Shown: positions 8,413 through 17,332 of the stretch, piece after piece
Layout: each line of letters begins with the position of its first letter
Numbering within the stretch: the stretch's first letter is position 1
From: Arthrobacter methylotrophus
Lineage (GTDB): Bacteria > Actinomycetota > Actinomycetes > Actinomycetales > Micrococcaceae
Direction of reading: 5' to 3'
Assembly (NCBI RefSeq): GCF_039539965.1
Contig: NZ_BAABED010000001.1
Span: 1,302,001-1,366,000, forward strand
Length of the DNA stretch: 64,000 bases
Notes under the pieces: model-generated
Database searches by the model: none
What the model was told of the DNA's origin: nothing
What the model saw: only the letters and a program-made list of their open reading frames with translations
Made by a program: the position numbers and the translations under genes

Positions 8413-10032
8413 TTGTTTGATGGTTTGTCGAAGTTTCGCGAGCGTGAGGTGAGGAGTTCGTTGGCTCATCCAGAGGCGCTTGACGGCTCCAACGCGCCGG
8501 CGCACGCTACGGTCATCGCAAAGGCCGCAAGGACGGCGATCCTTCAGGGTTTCATCGGGTCTTTGCTCATGGTGGTCGGCTCTGTTGGTGTTGGTTGGCT
8601 CGCAAGCAGCAGTGCCCTGATCCGTACGCCCCTCTTCATCATGGCCAGGACATCTCCGGTCGGAGTGATCCTGTGCACGGTGATGCTCTGCCTCGGGGCA
8701 CTCTTGCTCTTGCGCTCGTGGCTGCGAATTGCACAACGGATCGGCGGATGGAACGGCTCGGCGCATCCAGTGCTCCGGCGTGCGTTGTGGATGTGGTCAG
8801 TTCCGTTGATGTTCAGCTTGCCGCTGTTCAGCAGGGACTCCTACGCCTACATCGGCCAGGGCCGGCTCATGGAGCAAGGCGTGGATCCGTATACCAACGG
8901 CATTTCCGCGCTGAGTAACTACTTTTCGCTCGGACCCGACAAAATGTGGACGGAAGCACCCACACCGTACGGTCCGCTGTGGCTATGGTTTGAACAGGGA
9001 GCCGTGTGGCTGAGCGCAGGCGTCCCCGAGTTTGCCCTGGTTCCCTTCCGCCTGGCTGCGCTGGCCGGAGTCTTGCTGCTTGCCGTGTACGTTCCCCGCT
9101 TGGCCGCGCTCCATGGCGTGAACCCGGAGCGGGCGCTTTGGCTCGGGGTCCTCAACCCTGTGCTCTTGTTCAACTTCATCGCCAGCGCTCATAACGACTC
9201 CTTGATGTTGGGACTTGTTGTTGCCGGGTTGTATTTCGCCTCGGTCAAGCGACCCGTGCTTGGAATCGTGCTGATCACCGCTTCGATTGCGATCAAGCCA
9301 ATTACCTTGATCGCGTTGCCTTTCGCCGGGCTGCTGTGGGCTGGTGCCCGCGCCGGTTGGGGCCGAAGAATGATCTGTTGGACGGCTACGTTGGCCTTGT
9401 CCATGGGCCTCCTGGCCGCCACGGGTATGGTGAACGGTTTGGGATTTGGCTGGCTTGGTGCCCTGCAAACCCCTGGAGCGGTGTGGATCTGGTACGCACC
9501 GGTGGGTCTGCTGGCCCATACAGCGGGCTTCGTCGTGGGACTTTTCGACGGTCCTGGCGTTCCGGTGACTGACGTGATCCAAACCATCGGAACGGCGGTT
9601 TCGGCGCTTGCCATTGTTTGGCTCGCAGTGCGTACGCCGGGTCGCGGGATCGCTATGCGTGCGCCGACCGACGGCGAGTCCGAGTTCAACAAGACCGTGC
9701 TCCGGCGCATGGCCTGGGCCTTCGCCGCCGTCGTCGTGCTTGCGCCGGTCATCCAGCCTTGGTACATGGTCTGGCTGCTGGTGTTTTTTACGGTGACGGG
9801 TATCGCGGACGGCCCGCAGCTTCGCACGGTCTTCTATCTGACGGCGTTCTTCACCCTTATCGCTCTGACAGACCAATTGAGTGTCTTCCCGTGGATTCCC
9901 CTGGCGGTGGTGCGTGGGGTGGCCATCGCCATTGCGGTCCTTTTCATTGCCTACCTCGTGTTCTACGACAAGAAGACCCACGTATTGTTCCGCCCGCGTC
10001 GAGGGATTCTGAAGTTCAAACCAAAGCCCTGA
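8413..10032 (+). CDS. MptB-like polyprenol-phosphomannose alpha-1,6-mannosyltransferase, copy 2
   Basis: 539 residues, colinear with the protein at 5076: both share QGFIGSL near the start, a SRDSYAYIGQGR or equivalent catalytic loop, NPYT/DPYTNGIS, TPYGP, FIASAHND, IKPIT and PVIQPWYMVWL. This is an old tandem duplication with divergence, not a recent copy. Role as for copy 1: mannan backbone synthesis using a lipid-linked mannose donor. The start is uncertain: TTG 8413 has AGGA only three bases away, and later GTG or TTG codons near 8447-8460 preceded by GGTGAGGAG are possible. Conserved sequence begins at about residue 40, so all of them fit. Confidence 0.84.
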   Translation: MFDGLSKFREREVRSSLAHPEALDGSNAPAHATVIAKAARTAILQGFIGSLLMVVGSVGVGWLASSSALIRTPLFIMARTSPVGVILCTVMLCLGALLLLRSWLRIAQRIGGWNGSAHPVLRRALWMWSVPLMFSLPLFSRDSYAYIGQGRLMEQGVDPYTNGISALSNYFSLGPDKMWTEAPTPYGPLWLWFEQGAVWLSAGVPEFALVPFRLAALAGVLLLAVYVPRLAALHGVNPERALWLGVLNPVLLFNFIASAHNDSLMLGLVVAGLYFASVKRPVLGIVLITASIAIKPITLIALPFAGLLWAGARAGWGRRMICWTATLALSMGLLAATGMVNGLGFGWLGALQTPGAVWIWYAPVGLLAHTAGFVVGLFDGPGVPVTDVIQTIGTAVSALAIVWLAVRTPGRGIAMRAPTDGESEFNKTVLRRMAWAFAAVVVLAPVIQPWYMVWLLVFFTVTGIADGPQLRTVFYLTAFFTLIALTDQLSVFPWIPLAVVRGVAIAIAVLFIAYLVFYDKKTHVLFRPRRGILKFKPKP

Positions 10033-10039
10033 ACCCGAT

Positions 10040-10717
10040 TCAGCCGAGGTGTTTCATCGCCTCTCGCATTGACAAAGGACTGAGTCCGGTTCGCCGGGCT
10101 TCCGCGTAATTCCGCACCCATAGGGGATCGGTTTTGGCGTACTCCCTTAGTGCCCAAGCGATGGCCTTTCTGATGAAGAACTCCTTGTCGGTGAGGTTGG
10201 CGTCGAGCACCGCGGCGAGAAGTTCCTTGTCGGTTGCCGACTTTGCCTTGAGCTGGGAGGTGATGGCGGCGCGGCGGATCCAGAGGTCTTCGTCCGTTGC
10301 CCACTCGCGCAGGAGAGGGGTCAGCGTGCTCCGGTGGTGCTGCAGAAGGGCGCAGATGCGGTCGGAGACTCCGTCTACGAAGTCCCACCATGAACCCGTC
10401 CGGATGATTTCCTCGTAGAGCGGCAACATCTCCAGGTCCTTGGCAACGGACTTGAGTGAGGTCAGATCGATGGCTGCGTAGCGTTCATCCCGCCAGGCGG
10501 CGTCGCGCCACAACTGCCGGACGTCGTCACGCAGTTCGGTGGGCGACTCGAAAGGCAGTTCCTTCGCGGTCGCCAGGACTATGCGGCGGACTACAGGGAC
10601 TCTGACCCCGAGGGAAGGCATGGATGATTTCATGTACGCTTGTGCCGCTTGTGCGCGGTCAGGATCCGCCTCCGCATGCAGACGTTCCCGGATAAGAGCG
10701 ATCCTTCGGTGTTCCAT
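10040..10717 (-). CDS. AlkD-like DNA alkylation repair protein
   Basis: 225 residues, all-helical HEAT-like repeat protein. YMKSSMPSLGVRVP near the N-terminus, the WWDFVD motif mid-protein, and FIRKAIAWALREYAKTDP near the C-terminus are characteristic of AlkD (DNA alkylation repair family), which excises N3- and N7-alkylpurines. The Trp-Trp-Asp segment corresponds to the AlkD catalytic and DNA-contact region. The ATG start at 10717 is clear. The 3' end lies 8 bases from the convergent MptB copy 2. It is divergent from map. Confidence 0.9.
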   Translation of the reverse strand: MEHRRIALIRERLHAEADPDRAQAAQAYMKSSMPSLGVRVPVVRRIVLATAKELPFESPTELRDDVRQLWRDAAWRDERYAAIDLTSLKSVAKDLEMLPLYEEIIRTGSWWDFVDGVSDRICALLQHHRSTLTPLLREWATDEDLWIRRAAITSQLKAKSATDKELLAAVLDANLTDKEFFIRKAIAWALREYAKTDPLWVRNYAEARRTGLSPLSMREAMKHLG

Positions 10718-10852
10718 ACATCGACTCTAGGACACTCCTGCGCAGGCTCGGACGCGCCACCCGGTTGACTGGCGTCGGGGCGCCCATAGAGTGGTGGGAA
10801 GAGTTCCCTTCGCGGCTCAGGCCCCTTGTTCCCCCCGATTCGGAGGCTTGTT

Positions 10853-11620
10853 ATGTCCATGGTCAAGACGCCAGAAGAGATTGCGCTCATGCGCGAAGCC
10901 GGGAGGGTTGTTGCCAACACGCTTTCCACGGTTCGTTCGCAAGCCGCGGTTGGAGTGTCGCTCAAGGAACTCGATGACATCGCGGTTTCCGTCATCGAAG
11001 CCGCCGGAGCCAAGCCTGCATTCCTGAATTACCGTCCGCGGTGGGCGTCTACGCCGTTCCCAGGGGTCATTTGCACGAGCGTCAACGACGCCGTGGTGCA
11101 TGGCATCCCGAACGGATACGTCTTGCGGGACGGCGATCTGCTGAGCGTCGACTGCGGGGCATTCGTGGAGGGATGGTGCGGGGACGCCGCCATCAGCTTT
11201 ATTGTGGGTAGTCCGGATCCGGTGGATCAGGACTTGATCGATGCTACGGCGGCCGCGCTCGCCCGCGGAGTCGAGGCCGCCCGGGTGGGAAACAAGATGG
11301 GCGACCTTGCGTACGCCGTTGGCGGGGAGGCCAAGCGGAGTGGCTACGGGATCCTTGCCGATCACGGTGGACACGGCATTGGCCGGACCATGCACGCAGA
11401 ACCGAGCGTGCCGAACATCGGCCGGCCGGGCCGCGGCGTGAAGCTTGTGGAGGGCTTGGTCATCGCTATTGAGCCGATGTTGATCCTGGGTGGGAGCGAT
11501 GATTATTACCACGACGACGATCAGTGGACCTTGCGCTCCGCCAACGGCCGTCGTGCGGCGCACAGCGAACATACGGTTGCGATTACCGCGGAAGGTCCGC
11601 TTATTTTGACACTGCCGTAG
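10853..11620 (+). CDS. map: methionine aminopeptidase, type I
   Basis: Removes the initiator methionine after deformylation. 255 residues of the pita-bread fold without an N-terminal zinc finger or linker (type Ia). The five metal ligands are visible: Asp in LSVDCGAF, Asp in CGDAAISF, His in GGHGIGRTMH, Glu in IAIEPML and Glu in RAAHSEHTVAI; VVHGIPNG carries the substrate His. ATG 10853 follows GGAGG at six bases, so it is preferred to an upstream in-frame start. Confidence 0.96.
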   Translation: MSMVKTPEEIALMREAGRVVANTLSTVRSQAAVGVSLKELDDIAVSVIEAAGAKPAFLNYRPRWASTPFPGVICTSVNDAVVHGIPNGYVLRDGDLLSVDCGAFVEGWCGDAAISFIVGSPDPVDQDLIDATAAALARGVEAARVGNKMGDLAYAVGGEAKRSGYGILADHGGHGIGRTMHAEPSVPNIGRPGRGVKLVEGLVIAIEPMLILGGSDDYYHDDDQWTLRSANGRRAAHSEHTVAITAEGPLILTLP

Positions 11621-11645
11621 GCGGGGGCTTTGGAATCCGGGCCGG

Positions 11646-12245
11646 TCAAAGTCGGCGCCCAGAGCGCATGAGCGCCCTTCCCTGTACCGCTGTGGAAACT
11701 ATCGTGAAACCGGCGTCCGCGAACAAGTTGACCGTTCCTTGGTAGAGATCGGCCGAACCGGATTTGGGCTGAAGCGAGGGATCAACGGGGTAGCCTTCCA
11801 CGATCTCGGCGCCATGCGCGAAGGCATGCCCGACGGCGGCATTCAGCAATGCGGCGGCCACACCGCTCCGGCGGTGGCCGGGAGAGACCACGAAACAACT
11901 CACGGACCACACTCCAGCGCCTTCCGCGGCGCCTGCTCCTGCGGCCTTGAGGATCTGGGATCGCTCGATACGCGGACTGCGCTTGCGCGGCTCGACCGCG
12001 CACCAGCCGATTGCTTGTCCGCCCCGGAACGCCAGGACGCCGGGTTCGGGGCCGTCGTCGAATTTGGCTTTGAGCTGTTGCTTCCGTGCATGAGGGGGAG
12101 TGGTCTTCCAATCCTGGCCGACGAGAGCGAACCATCGGCACCAACAGCACGACTACTCGCCGCAGACGTCGAAGATTTTTTCGACGTCGGACCAGGTCGC
12201 GGAGTTGGTGGTGACGATAACGGAGCCGGCCACGTTCGGGACCAT
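11646..12245 (-). pseudogene. GNAT N-acetyltransferase gene interrupted by an in-frame amber codon
   Basis: A single open frame of 200 codons runs from ATG 12245 to TGA 11646 apart from one TAG at 12155-12153 (codon 31). Codons 1-30 read as a normal N-terminus (start MVPNVAGSV, then ATWSDVEKIFDVCGE). After the TAG the frame continues SCCWCRWFALVGQDW, then QAIGWCAVEPR, VSCFVVSPGHRRSGVAAALL (acetyl-CoA loop) and FADAGFTIV, which is a normal GNAT layout with a CWC motif. No usable start occurs soon after the TAG; the next is GTG 11912, which would give only the last 88 residues. It is read as a nonsense-inactivated gene unless the base is a sequencing error. Confidence 0.8.
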
Positions 12246-12377
12246 GGGAACAGCCTAGGGCGCAGCGAGGTCGGACGACACGGATTGGCTTGGGCGTTAG
12301 GCCGTGGGTCTTCACGGCCTAACGAAACCAAGAGCGGCCCTGATCTACGTTTCCGCAGGCCAGAGCCGCTCTTTGTG

Positions 12378-12450
12378 TGCCCCGGGAGGGAATCGAACCC
12401 CCGACCAAGAGATTAGAAGGCTCCTGCTCTATCCTCTGAGCTACCGAGGC
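12378..12450 (-). tRNA. tRNA-Arg (anticodon TCT)
   Basis: Minus-strand cloverleaf: acceptor GCCTCGG pairs with CCGGGGC, discriminator A. The anticodon loop CTTCTAA carries TCT, decoding AGA/AGG, and the T arm is GGGGGTTCGATTCCC. CCA is not encoded. Confidence 0.95.
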
Positions 12451-12668
12451 AGGCGACGCACGCACAGCACGTGGCTGAGGCGCCATCAAGAGTTTACATT
12501 GCGGCAGCAGCCTGTGTAGCCAGCTCAGCATGGTCCGCGACTCTTCCCCCACAGGCGGCGATGGGGTCTGGCTATCCACATACGCGAAGTGGATACTCCC
12601 GCGGAAGTTCGCGGCACGTGAAGCTGAAAGAGCCAGACAGGCAGCTCAACTCACGTTAGGACAAGACT

Positions 12669-13235
12669 ATGAATGACATCATCACTGTCCGGGGATTCGT
12701 TGCCTCGGAACCCAGGAGTTCGACGACCCCGGGCGGGACGGGGACGTCCTCGTTCCGGCTTGGCTCCACTGCGCGCAGGTTCGACCGCGCGAACGATGCC
12801 TGGGTGGATGGCAACACCAATTGGTTCAGCGTTCAAGCGTTCAGGCATCTCGCGGGAAACATCGGATGCAGCGTCAAGAAGGGCCAGCGGGTCATCGTGG
12901 TCGGGAAACTCAAGCTGAGGCAATGGGAACACGACGGCAAGATCTACCATGTTGCCGAAATCGTGGCCGAGTCGGTGGGGCACGACCTCATGTGGGGCTC
13001 GGCGAACTTCATCCGGACCTCCGGTGGCACCAGCCCGCAGACCATGCCCGCGGCCGCTGGGGTGGAGCCTGAAAACCCTTGGCCTTCGGCGGATGAAGAG
13101 GGTGAAGACGGCCCGCTTGACGACGAGGACGGCGGTGTTGCAGCCGAGCGGGAAGTTATTCTTTCGGCCGGAGAAAACGATGAGCCGGTTCTTGTTCATG
13201 CTGGCACCGGAGAACTTGTGGACGCCCGGGCCTGA
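12669..13235 (+). CDS. ssb: single-stranded DNA-binding protein, non-canonical tail
   Basis: 188 residues. An OB fold occupies about residues 1-110 (start NDIITVRGFVAS, then NWFSVQAFRHLAGN and KGQRVIVVGKLKLRQWEHDGK). The tail is acidic (DEEGEDGPLDDEDGG) but ends ELVDARA and lacks the DDDIPF tip through which the main SSB recruits replication and repair proteins. This points to a secondary, SsbB-like paralogue and not the essential replicative SSB. ATG 12669 follows AGGAC. It stands alone between tRNA-Arg and a lipoprotein gene. Confidence 0.9.
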   Translation: MNDIITVRGFVASEPRSSTTPGGTGTSSFRLGSTARRFDRANDAWVDGNTNWFSVQAFRHLAGNIGCSVKKGQRVIVVGKLKLRQWEHDGKIYHVAEIVAESVGHDLMWGSANFIRTSGGTSPQTMPAAAGVEPENPWPSADEEGEDGPLDDEDGGVAAEREVILSAGENDEPVLVHAGTGELVDARA

Positions 13236-13326
13236 AATGACGCTGGTGCCGAAAGAGGGGACGCCGCGGATATCCGCGGATGCCATGCGGTGCGGCAGAT
13301 AGTGCGCCGCATGGCAGAATGGCCGG

Positions 13327-13860
13327 GTGATGAGCAGGGGAACGCCGCGAAAACCATCAGGACGCCGCCACGCGGCCGGAAGCCCGGGTTTGCTGCTTGC
13401 AGTCCCGTTACTCGTGGCCGGGCTGGTGGCTGGCTGCACGGCACCTGCTCCTGTGGTGTCAGGAAGTACGCCGGCCTCATCGCGTGCCCCTTCGAGTACA
13501 GCCAGTGCTACTCCGGCTGTCACACCCAGTGCCGGAAACCCCCCAGCATCGGCTTCGCTCAGCGCGGGCGCGGCGACCCTGAAGCAGACCATGGAGGCCG
13601 CCCTGACGACCCTTGCTGCGACATCCCCCAAACCGACGCAAGAAGCATTGCGATCGCAACTCGTTTCGGCCGGTATTCCTGCCCCGACGTTGGAGGTGAG
13701 CGCCAGCAAGACACCGACCGGTCTGGACGTCGACGCCATTGAGGCAGCGGCCAGATTGGACAAGGACTGCGTCATGGGCGAGATCAGGGAAGGCCAGGTC
13801 TCAGTGTCCGTGCTGCCCGTGCTGGCGAGTGGCAAATGCTTCGTGGGAGATTCGCGCTAG
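13327..13860 (+). CDS. putative lipoprotein of unknown function
   Basis: 177 residues. The N-terminus is positively charged, followed by a hydrophobic stretch and a lipobox LVAGC at about residues 33-37, so it should be a lipid-anchored exported protein. A Ser/Thr/Pro/Ala-rich linker (about residues 40-80) precedes a small C-terminal domain of about 90 residues with two cysteines (KDCVMGE, GKCFVG) that could form a disulfide. It resembles the DUF6993-type actinobacterial domain in layout; that assignment is from memory. The start may be GTG 13327 or ATG 13330. Confidence 0.7.
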   Translation: MMSRGTPRKPSGRRHAAGSPGLLLAVPLLVAGLVAGCTAPAPVVSGSTPASSRAPSSTASATPAVTPSAGNPPASASLSAGAATLKQTMEAALTTLAATSPKPTQEALRSQLVSAGIPAPTLEVSASKTPTGLDVDAIEAAARLDKDCVMGEIREGQVSVSVLPVLASGKCFVGDSR

Positions 13861-13907
13861 CAGGCACGAATGTGAGTTATGCCTTGCCACCCATTAGATT
13901 TAACGGC

Positions 13908-15590
13908 ATGGCGGAATTCATTTACACGATGACCAAGGCTCGCAAGGCCGTTGGCGAAAAACTAATCCTGGACGATGTCAGCATGTCGTTCTTCCCTGGC
14001 GCGAAGATCGGTGTGGTGGGCCCGAACGGAGCCGGCAAATCCACGATCCTGAAGATCATGGCCGGCATCGACACACCGTCGAATGGCGAAGCCCGCCTCA
14101 GCCCCGGCTACTCCGTGGGCATCCTCCTGCAGGAGCCGCCCCTGAACGAGGAAAAGACCGTCCTGGGCAACGTCCAGGAAGGCGTGGGCGAGATCTACTC
14201 GAAGATCCAGCGCTTTAACGAGATCTCCGAGGAAATGGCCAACCCGGATGCCGACTACGACACCCTGCTGGAGGAAATGGGCCACCTCCAGGAAGCCATC
14301 GACGCGGCAGATGCCTGGGACATTGATTCCCAGCTCGAACAAGCCATGGACGCACTCCGCTGCCCGCCGGGCGACTCTGACGTGACTGTCCTGTCCGGTG
14401 GTGAGCGCCGCCGCGTAGCGCTTTGCAAGCTGCTGCTCCAGAAGCCTGACCTCCTGCTCCTTGACGAACCCACCAACCACTTGGACGCAGAAAGTGTTCT
14501 GTGGTTGGAGCAGCACCTCTCGTCCTACCCTGGTGCCGTCCTCGCCATCACTCACGATCGCTACTTCCTGGACCATGTCGCCGAGTGGATCTGTGAAGTG
14601 GACCGCGGCCGCCTGTACCCCTACGAAGGCAATTACTCCACGTACTTGGAGAAGAAGCGCGCCCGCCTGGAAATCCAGGGCAAGAAGGACGCGAAGCAAG
14701 CCAAGCGCCTGACCGAAGAACTTGAGTGGGTCCGTTCCAACGCCAAGGGCCGTCAGACCAAGTCGAAGGCCCGTCTGGCCCGCTACGAGGAAATGGCAGC
14801 CGAGGCCGATCGCACCAGAAAGCTCGACTTCGAAGAAATCCAGATTCCGCCGGGACCGCGTCTTGGTGGCCTGGTCCTGGAGGCGAAGAACCTGCAAAAA
14901 GGCTTCGAAGACCGAACCCTCATCGACGGCCTGTCGTTCACCCTGCCCCGAAACGGCATCGTCGGCGTCATTGGTCCCAACGGCGTCGGCAAGACCACCT
15001 TGTTCAAGACGATCGTCGGGCTGGAACCGCTTGACGGCGGCGACCTGAAGATCGGTGACTCCGTCAAGATCTCCTACGCTGATCAGAGCCGCGGCGGCAT
15101 CGATCCCAACAAGACCCTGTGGGAGGTCGTCTCCGACGGCCTGGACTTCATCCAGGTGGGCCACGTTGAAATGCCATCGCGTGCCTACGTGGCCGCCTTC
15201 GGCTTCAAAGGACCGGACCAGCAGAAGAAGGCCGGAGTGCTCTCGGGCGGTGAGCGTAACCGCCTGAACCTGGCCCTCACTCTCAAGCAGGGCGGAAACT
15301 TGCTGCTGCTTGACGAGCCCACCAACGACCTCGACGTCGAAACCCTCAGCAGCCTCGAGAACGCCTTGCTCGAGTTCCCCGGCTGCGCGGTAGTGGTCTC
15401 TCACGACAGGTGGTTCCTCGACCGGGTTGCCACCCATATCCTCGCCTACGAAGGTGACGAGGAAAACCCGTCGAAGTGGTACTGGTTCGAGGGTAACTTC
15501 GAATCCTACGAGGAAAACAAGGTGGAGCGCCTTGGCGCGGACGCGGCCAAGCCGCACCGTGTCACGCACCGCAAGTTGACTCGCGACTAA
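13908..15590 (+). CDS. ettA: energy-dependent translational throttle protein EttA (ABC-F ATPase)
   Basis: Cytosolic ABC-F protein that binds the ribosomal E site and gates entry into elongation according to the ATP/ADP ratio. 560 residues with two ATPase domains: Walker A GPNGAGKST near residue 38 and GPNGVGKTT near 355, ABC signatures VLSGGERRRVAL and VLSGGERNRLNL, and Walker B LLLLDEPTNHLD and LLLLDEPTNDLD. The arm and linker between the domains (KKRARLEIQGKK through NAKGRQTKSKARLARYEE) match EttA. ATG 13908 gives the conserved N-terminus MAEFIYTM. A strong terminator follows. Confidence 0.95.
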   Translation: MAEFIYTMTKARKAVGEKLILDDVSMSFFPGAKIGVVGPNGAGKSTILKIMAGIDTPSNGEARLSPGYSVGILLQEPPLNEEKTVLGNVQEGVGEIYSKIQRFNEISEEMANPDADYDTLLEEMGHLQEAIDAADAWDIDSQLEQAMDALRCPPGDSDVTVLSGGERRRVALCKLLLQKPDLLLLDEPTNHLDAESVLWLEQHLSSYPGAVLAITHDRYFLDHVAEWICEVDRGRLYPYEGNYSTYLEKKRARLEIQGKKDAKQAKRLTEELEWVRSNAKGRQTKSKARLARYEEMAAEADRTRKLDFEEIQIPPGPRLGGLVLEAKNLQKGFEDRTLIDGLSFTLPRNGIVGVIGPNGVGKTTLFKTIVGLEPLDGGDLKIGDSVKISYADQSRGGIDPNKTLWEVVSDGLDFIQVGHVEMPSRAYVAAFGFKGPDQQKKAGVLSGGERNRLNLALTLKQGGNLLLLDEPTNDLDVETLSSLENALLEFPGCAVVVSHDRWFLDRVATHILAYEGDEENPSKWYWFEGNFESYEENKVERLGADAAKPHRVTHRKLTRD

Positions 15591-15605
15591 GAGCGATACG
15601 CCTCG

Positions 15606-15648
15606 AGAAGGCCGGCGCCCCGGGAATATCCCGGGGCGCCGGCCTTCT
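15606..15648. terminator. bidirectional hairpin terminator between ettA and tesB
   Basis: A perfect inverted repeat: AGAAGGCCGGCGCCCCGGGA and its complement around an ATAT-like loop, about 19 base pairs. It lies between two convergent genes and has little U tract on either side, so it probably serves both. Confidence 0.8.
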
Positions 15649-15680
15649 GTGTTACGCCGCAGCTACGCTAAAAGCGGCAG

Positions 15681-16589
15681 CTACCGCGGAATCCGGAGCA
15701 TGCCCTCCTGCGCCACGGTGGCGACATGCTGTCCATCGCGGCTGAAGATCTTGCCGGTGGCCAGCCCGCGGGCGCCCTGGGCGCTGGGGGACTCCTGTAC
15801 GTACAGTAGCCATTCGTCCACTCGGACCGGTCGATGCCACCACATGGCGTGGTCGAGGCTCGCCACGCTCATGCCCGGAGTCATCCAGCTCAATCCGTTC
15901 TTGCGCAACACCGATTCCAGGATGGTGTAGTCGCTCGCGTAGGCCAGGGCTGCCAGATGAAGATTGGGGTCATCCGGCATCGGGCCGAAGGTCTTCATCC
16001 ATACTGCGTTGCTGGCTACGTGCTCCGTGGGCGCTTCCACGTAAAGTGCGGGGTCCACGTGGCGGACGTCGAAGGGACGCTCGAAGGACATGTGGCGCGC
16101 GAGCGGATGGTCGTACTTCTGCAGGATTTCCGCGGTACTTGGCAGGGTTTCGGGATCCGGAATTCCGGCCGGCATCGCGGACTGGTGCTCAACGCCGACT
16201 GCCTCGGTCTGGAAGGAGGCGGTCATCGACAGGATCGGTTGTCCCTCCTGGTACGCGTGCACCCGTCGCGCGGAGAATGAGCGTCCGTCGCGGAGCCGTT
16301 CAACGCTGAAAGTGATGGCCTGGTTGGCGTCTCCGGGACGAAGGAAGTAGCCGTGCATGGAATGGACAGTGCGGTCCTCCTCCACAGTACGCATACCGGC
16401 CACGAGCGATTGGGCCAGCACCTGTCCGCCGAACACGCGGTGGCGCGGCTGTTTTTGGGACGGCCCAAGGAAGATGTCCTCTGCTGTCCTCGCGCCGTCG
16501 AAGTCGGCCAGGGACAGTAGTTCGATGAGGGTGGATGTGGGATCCTCAAGGGCAACCTGATGTTCCAGGCCCGCGTGCGCGTCAGTCAT
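15681..16589 (-). CDS. tesB: acyl-CoA thioesterase II (TesB family)
   Basis: Hydrolyses medium- and long-chain acyl-CoA to free fatty acid and CoA. 302 residues forming a double hot-dog fold: the first half carries HRVFGGQVLAQSL and MHGYFLRPGD, and the second half carries YASDYTILES, SLDHAMWWHRP (catalytic Asp region) and the C-terminal GRIFS-like GKIFSRDGQHVATVAQEG. ATG 16589 is divergent from the unknown gene at 16653, and only 63 bases separate the two starts, which must share a promoter region. Confidence 0.93.
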   Translation of the reverse strand: MTDAHAGLEHQVALEDPTSTLIELLSLADFDGARTAEDIFLGPSQKQPRHRVFGGQVLAQSLVAGMRTVEEDRTVHSMHGYFLRPGDANQAITFSVERLRDGRSFSARRVHAYQEGQPILSMTASFQTEAVGVEHQSAMPAGIPDPETLPSTAEILQKYDHPLARHMSFERPFDVRHVDPALYVEAPTEHVASNAVWMKTFGPMPDDPNLHLAALAYASDYTILESVLRKNGLSWMTPGMSVASLDHAMWWHRPVRVDEWLLYVQESPSAQGARGLATGKIFSRDGQHVATVAQEGMLRIPR

Positions 16590-16652
16590 GGTTCGACTCT
16601 AGACGCCGCCCGGACCCCTCTCAACCGAGGACATGCCGGTAGAGTCGATGAT

Positions 16653-17327
16653 GTGTCCGATGTACTGACCCAGTCCTTCCATTTCGTCGATCCCCGTGAT
16701 CTGGCGGATCTCCGCACCTACGCCACGCGAGCCAAGAGCATCGACGACGGCGCTATCCGGCTGCAGGCTTCCGGACGCGTCCTGGCTGCCTATGTGTGCG
16801 TCCTGAGGCCGCGCCTCCTGGGCGAAGCGACACCGACCATCCTCGGGCTTCGGACCATCGCCCTCGCCGATGATGCGCATGCGGACGTCACTGTGACCCT
16901 GTCCTCGGTCCTGGACCGCCTGGCGCGCTCCGGTGCCGACGACGTCGAGCTTCCGATCCCGCCGTCGACCGTTTCCGAATCGTGGGCCGGAGTCGGGGCG
17001 CCCCGCAGCGGCTGGGAGCCGCTGCGTTCAGTGCCCGACGCCGAACTCAAGTCAGTCGCAAATGCCGGCATTGCCGAGGTGGCCGGGATTGTTCCGGATC
17101 AGCCTGGTGCGTTGATCGTCAACAATGCCAGGGCAACAGTGTGGGGGCGGGAGATTCCAGGACTCGACGGCGTACCCGCAGGCGCGGCGTTCGCGGCCTT
17201 GGCGCTCGGTTTCCTTGGCGACGGTGAACACAGGCTCTTCCGCAACGGCCGTTGGTTCCGGCTCAGCGGGACCCGGGGCCACATTCTGGCACGATCCGGA
17301 TCCCGACTGGGCTTACAGGCTCGCTGA
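16653..17327 (+). CDS. conserved hypothetical protein
   Basis: 224 residues, soluble, no signal peptide or membrane segment. GTG 16653 (MSDVLTQSFHFVDPRD) is chosen because the conserved-looking sequence begins there; longer readings overlap the tesB start region. Features are an N-terminal FHFVDPRDLADLRTYATRAK segment, a central Pro-rich IPPSTVSESWAGVGAPRSGWEP loop and a C-terminal segment rich in aromatic and Arg residues. I recall similar proteins in other Micrococcaceae, with no function assigned. It ends 5 bases before the convergent haemoglobin gene. Confidence 0.72.
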   Translation: MSDVLTQSFHFVDPRDLADLRTYATRAKSIDDGAIRLQASGRVLAAYVCVLRPRLLGEATPTILGLRTIALADDAHADVTVTLSSVLDRLARSGADDVELPIPPSTVSESWAGVGAPRSGWEPLRSVPDAELKSVANAGIAEVAGIVPDQPGALIVNNARATVWGREIPGLDGVPAGAAFAALALGFLGDGEHRLFRNGRWFRLSGTRGHILARSGSRLGLQAR

Positions 17328-17332
17328 GCCGC

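Noticed and set aside
13962..15569. 535-codon minus-strand frame opposite ettA
   Set aside because: It is an antisense shadow; ettA is a certain gene and the mirror frame shows no domain.
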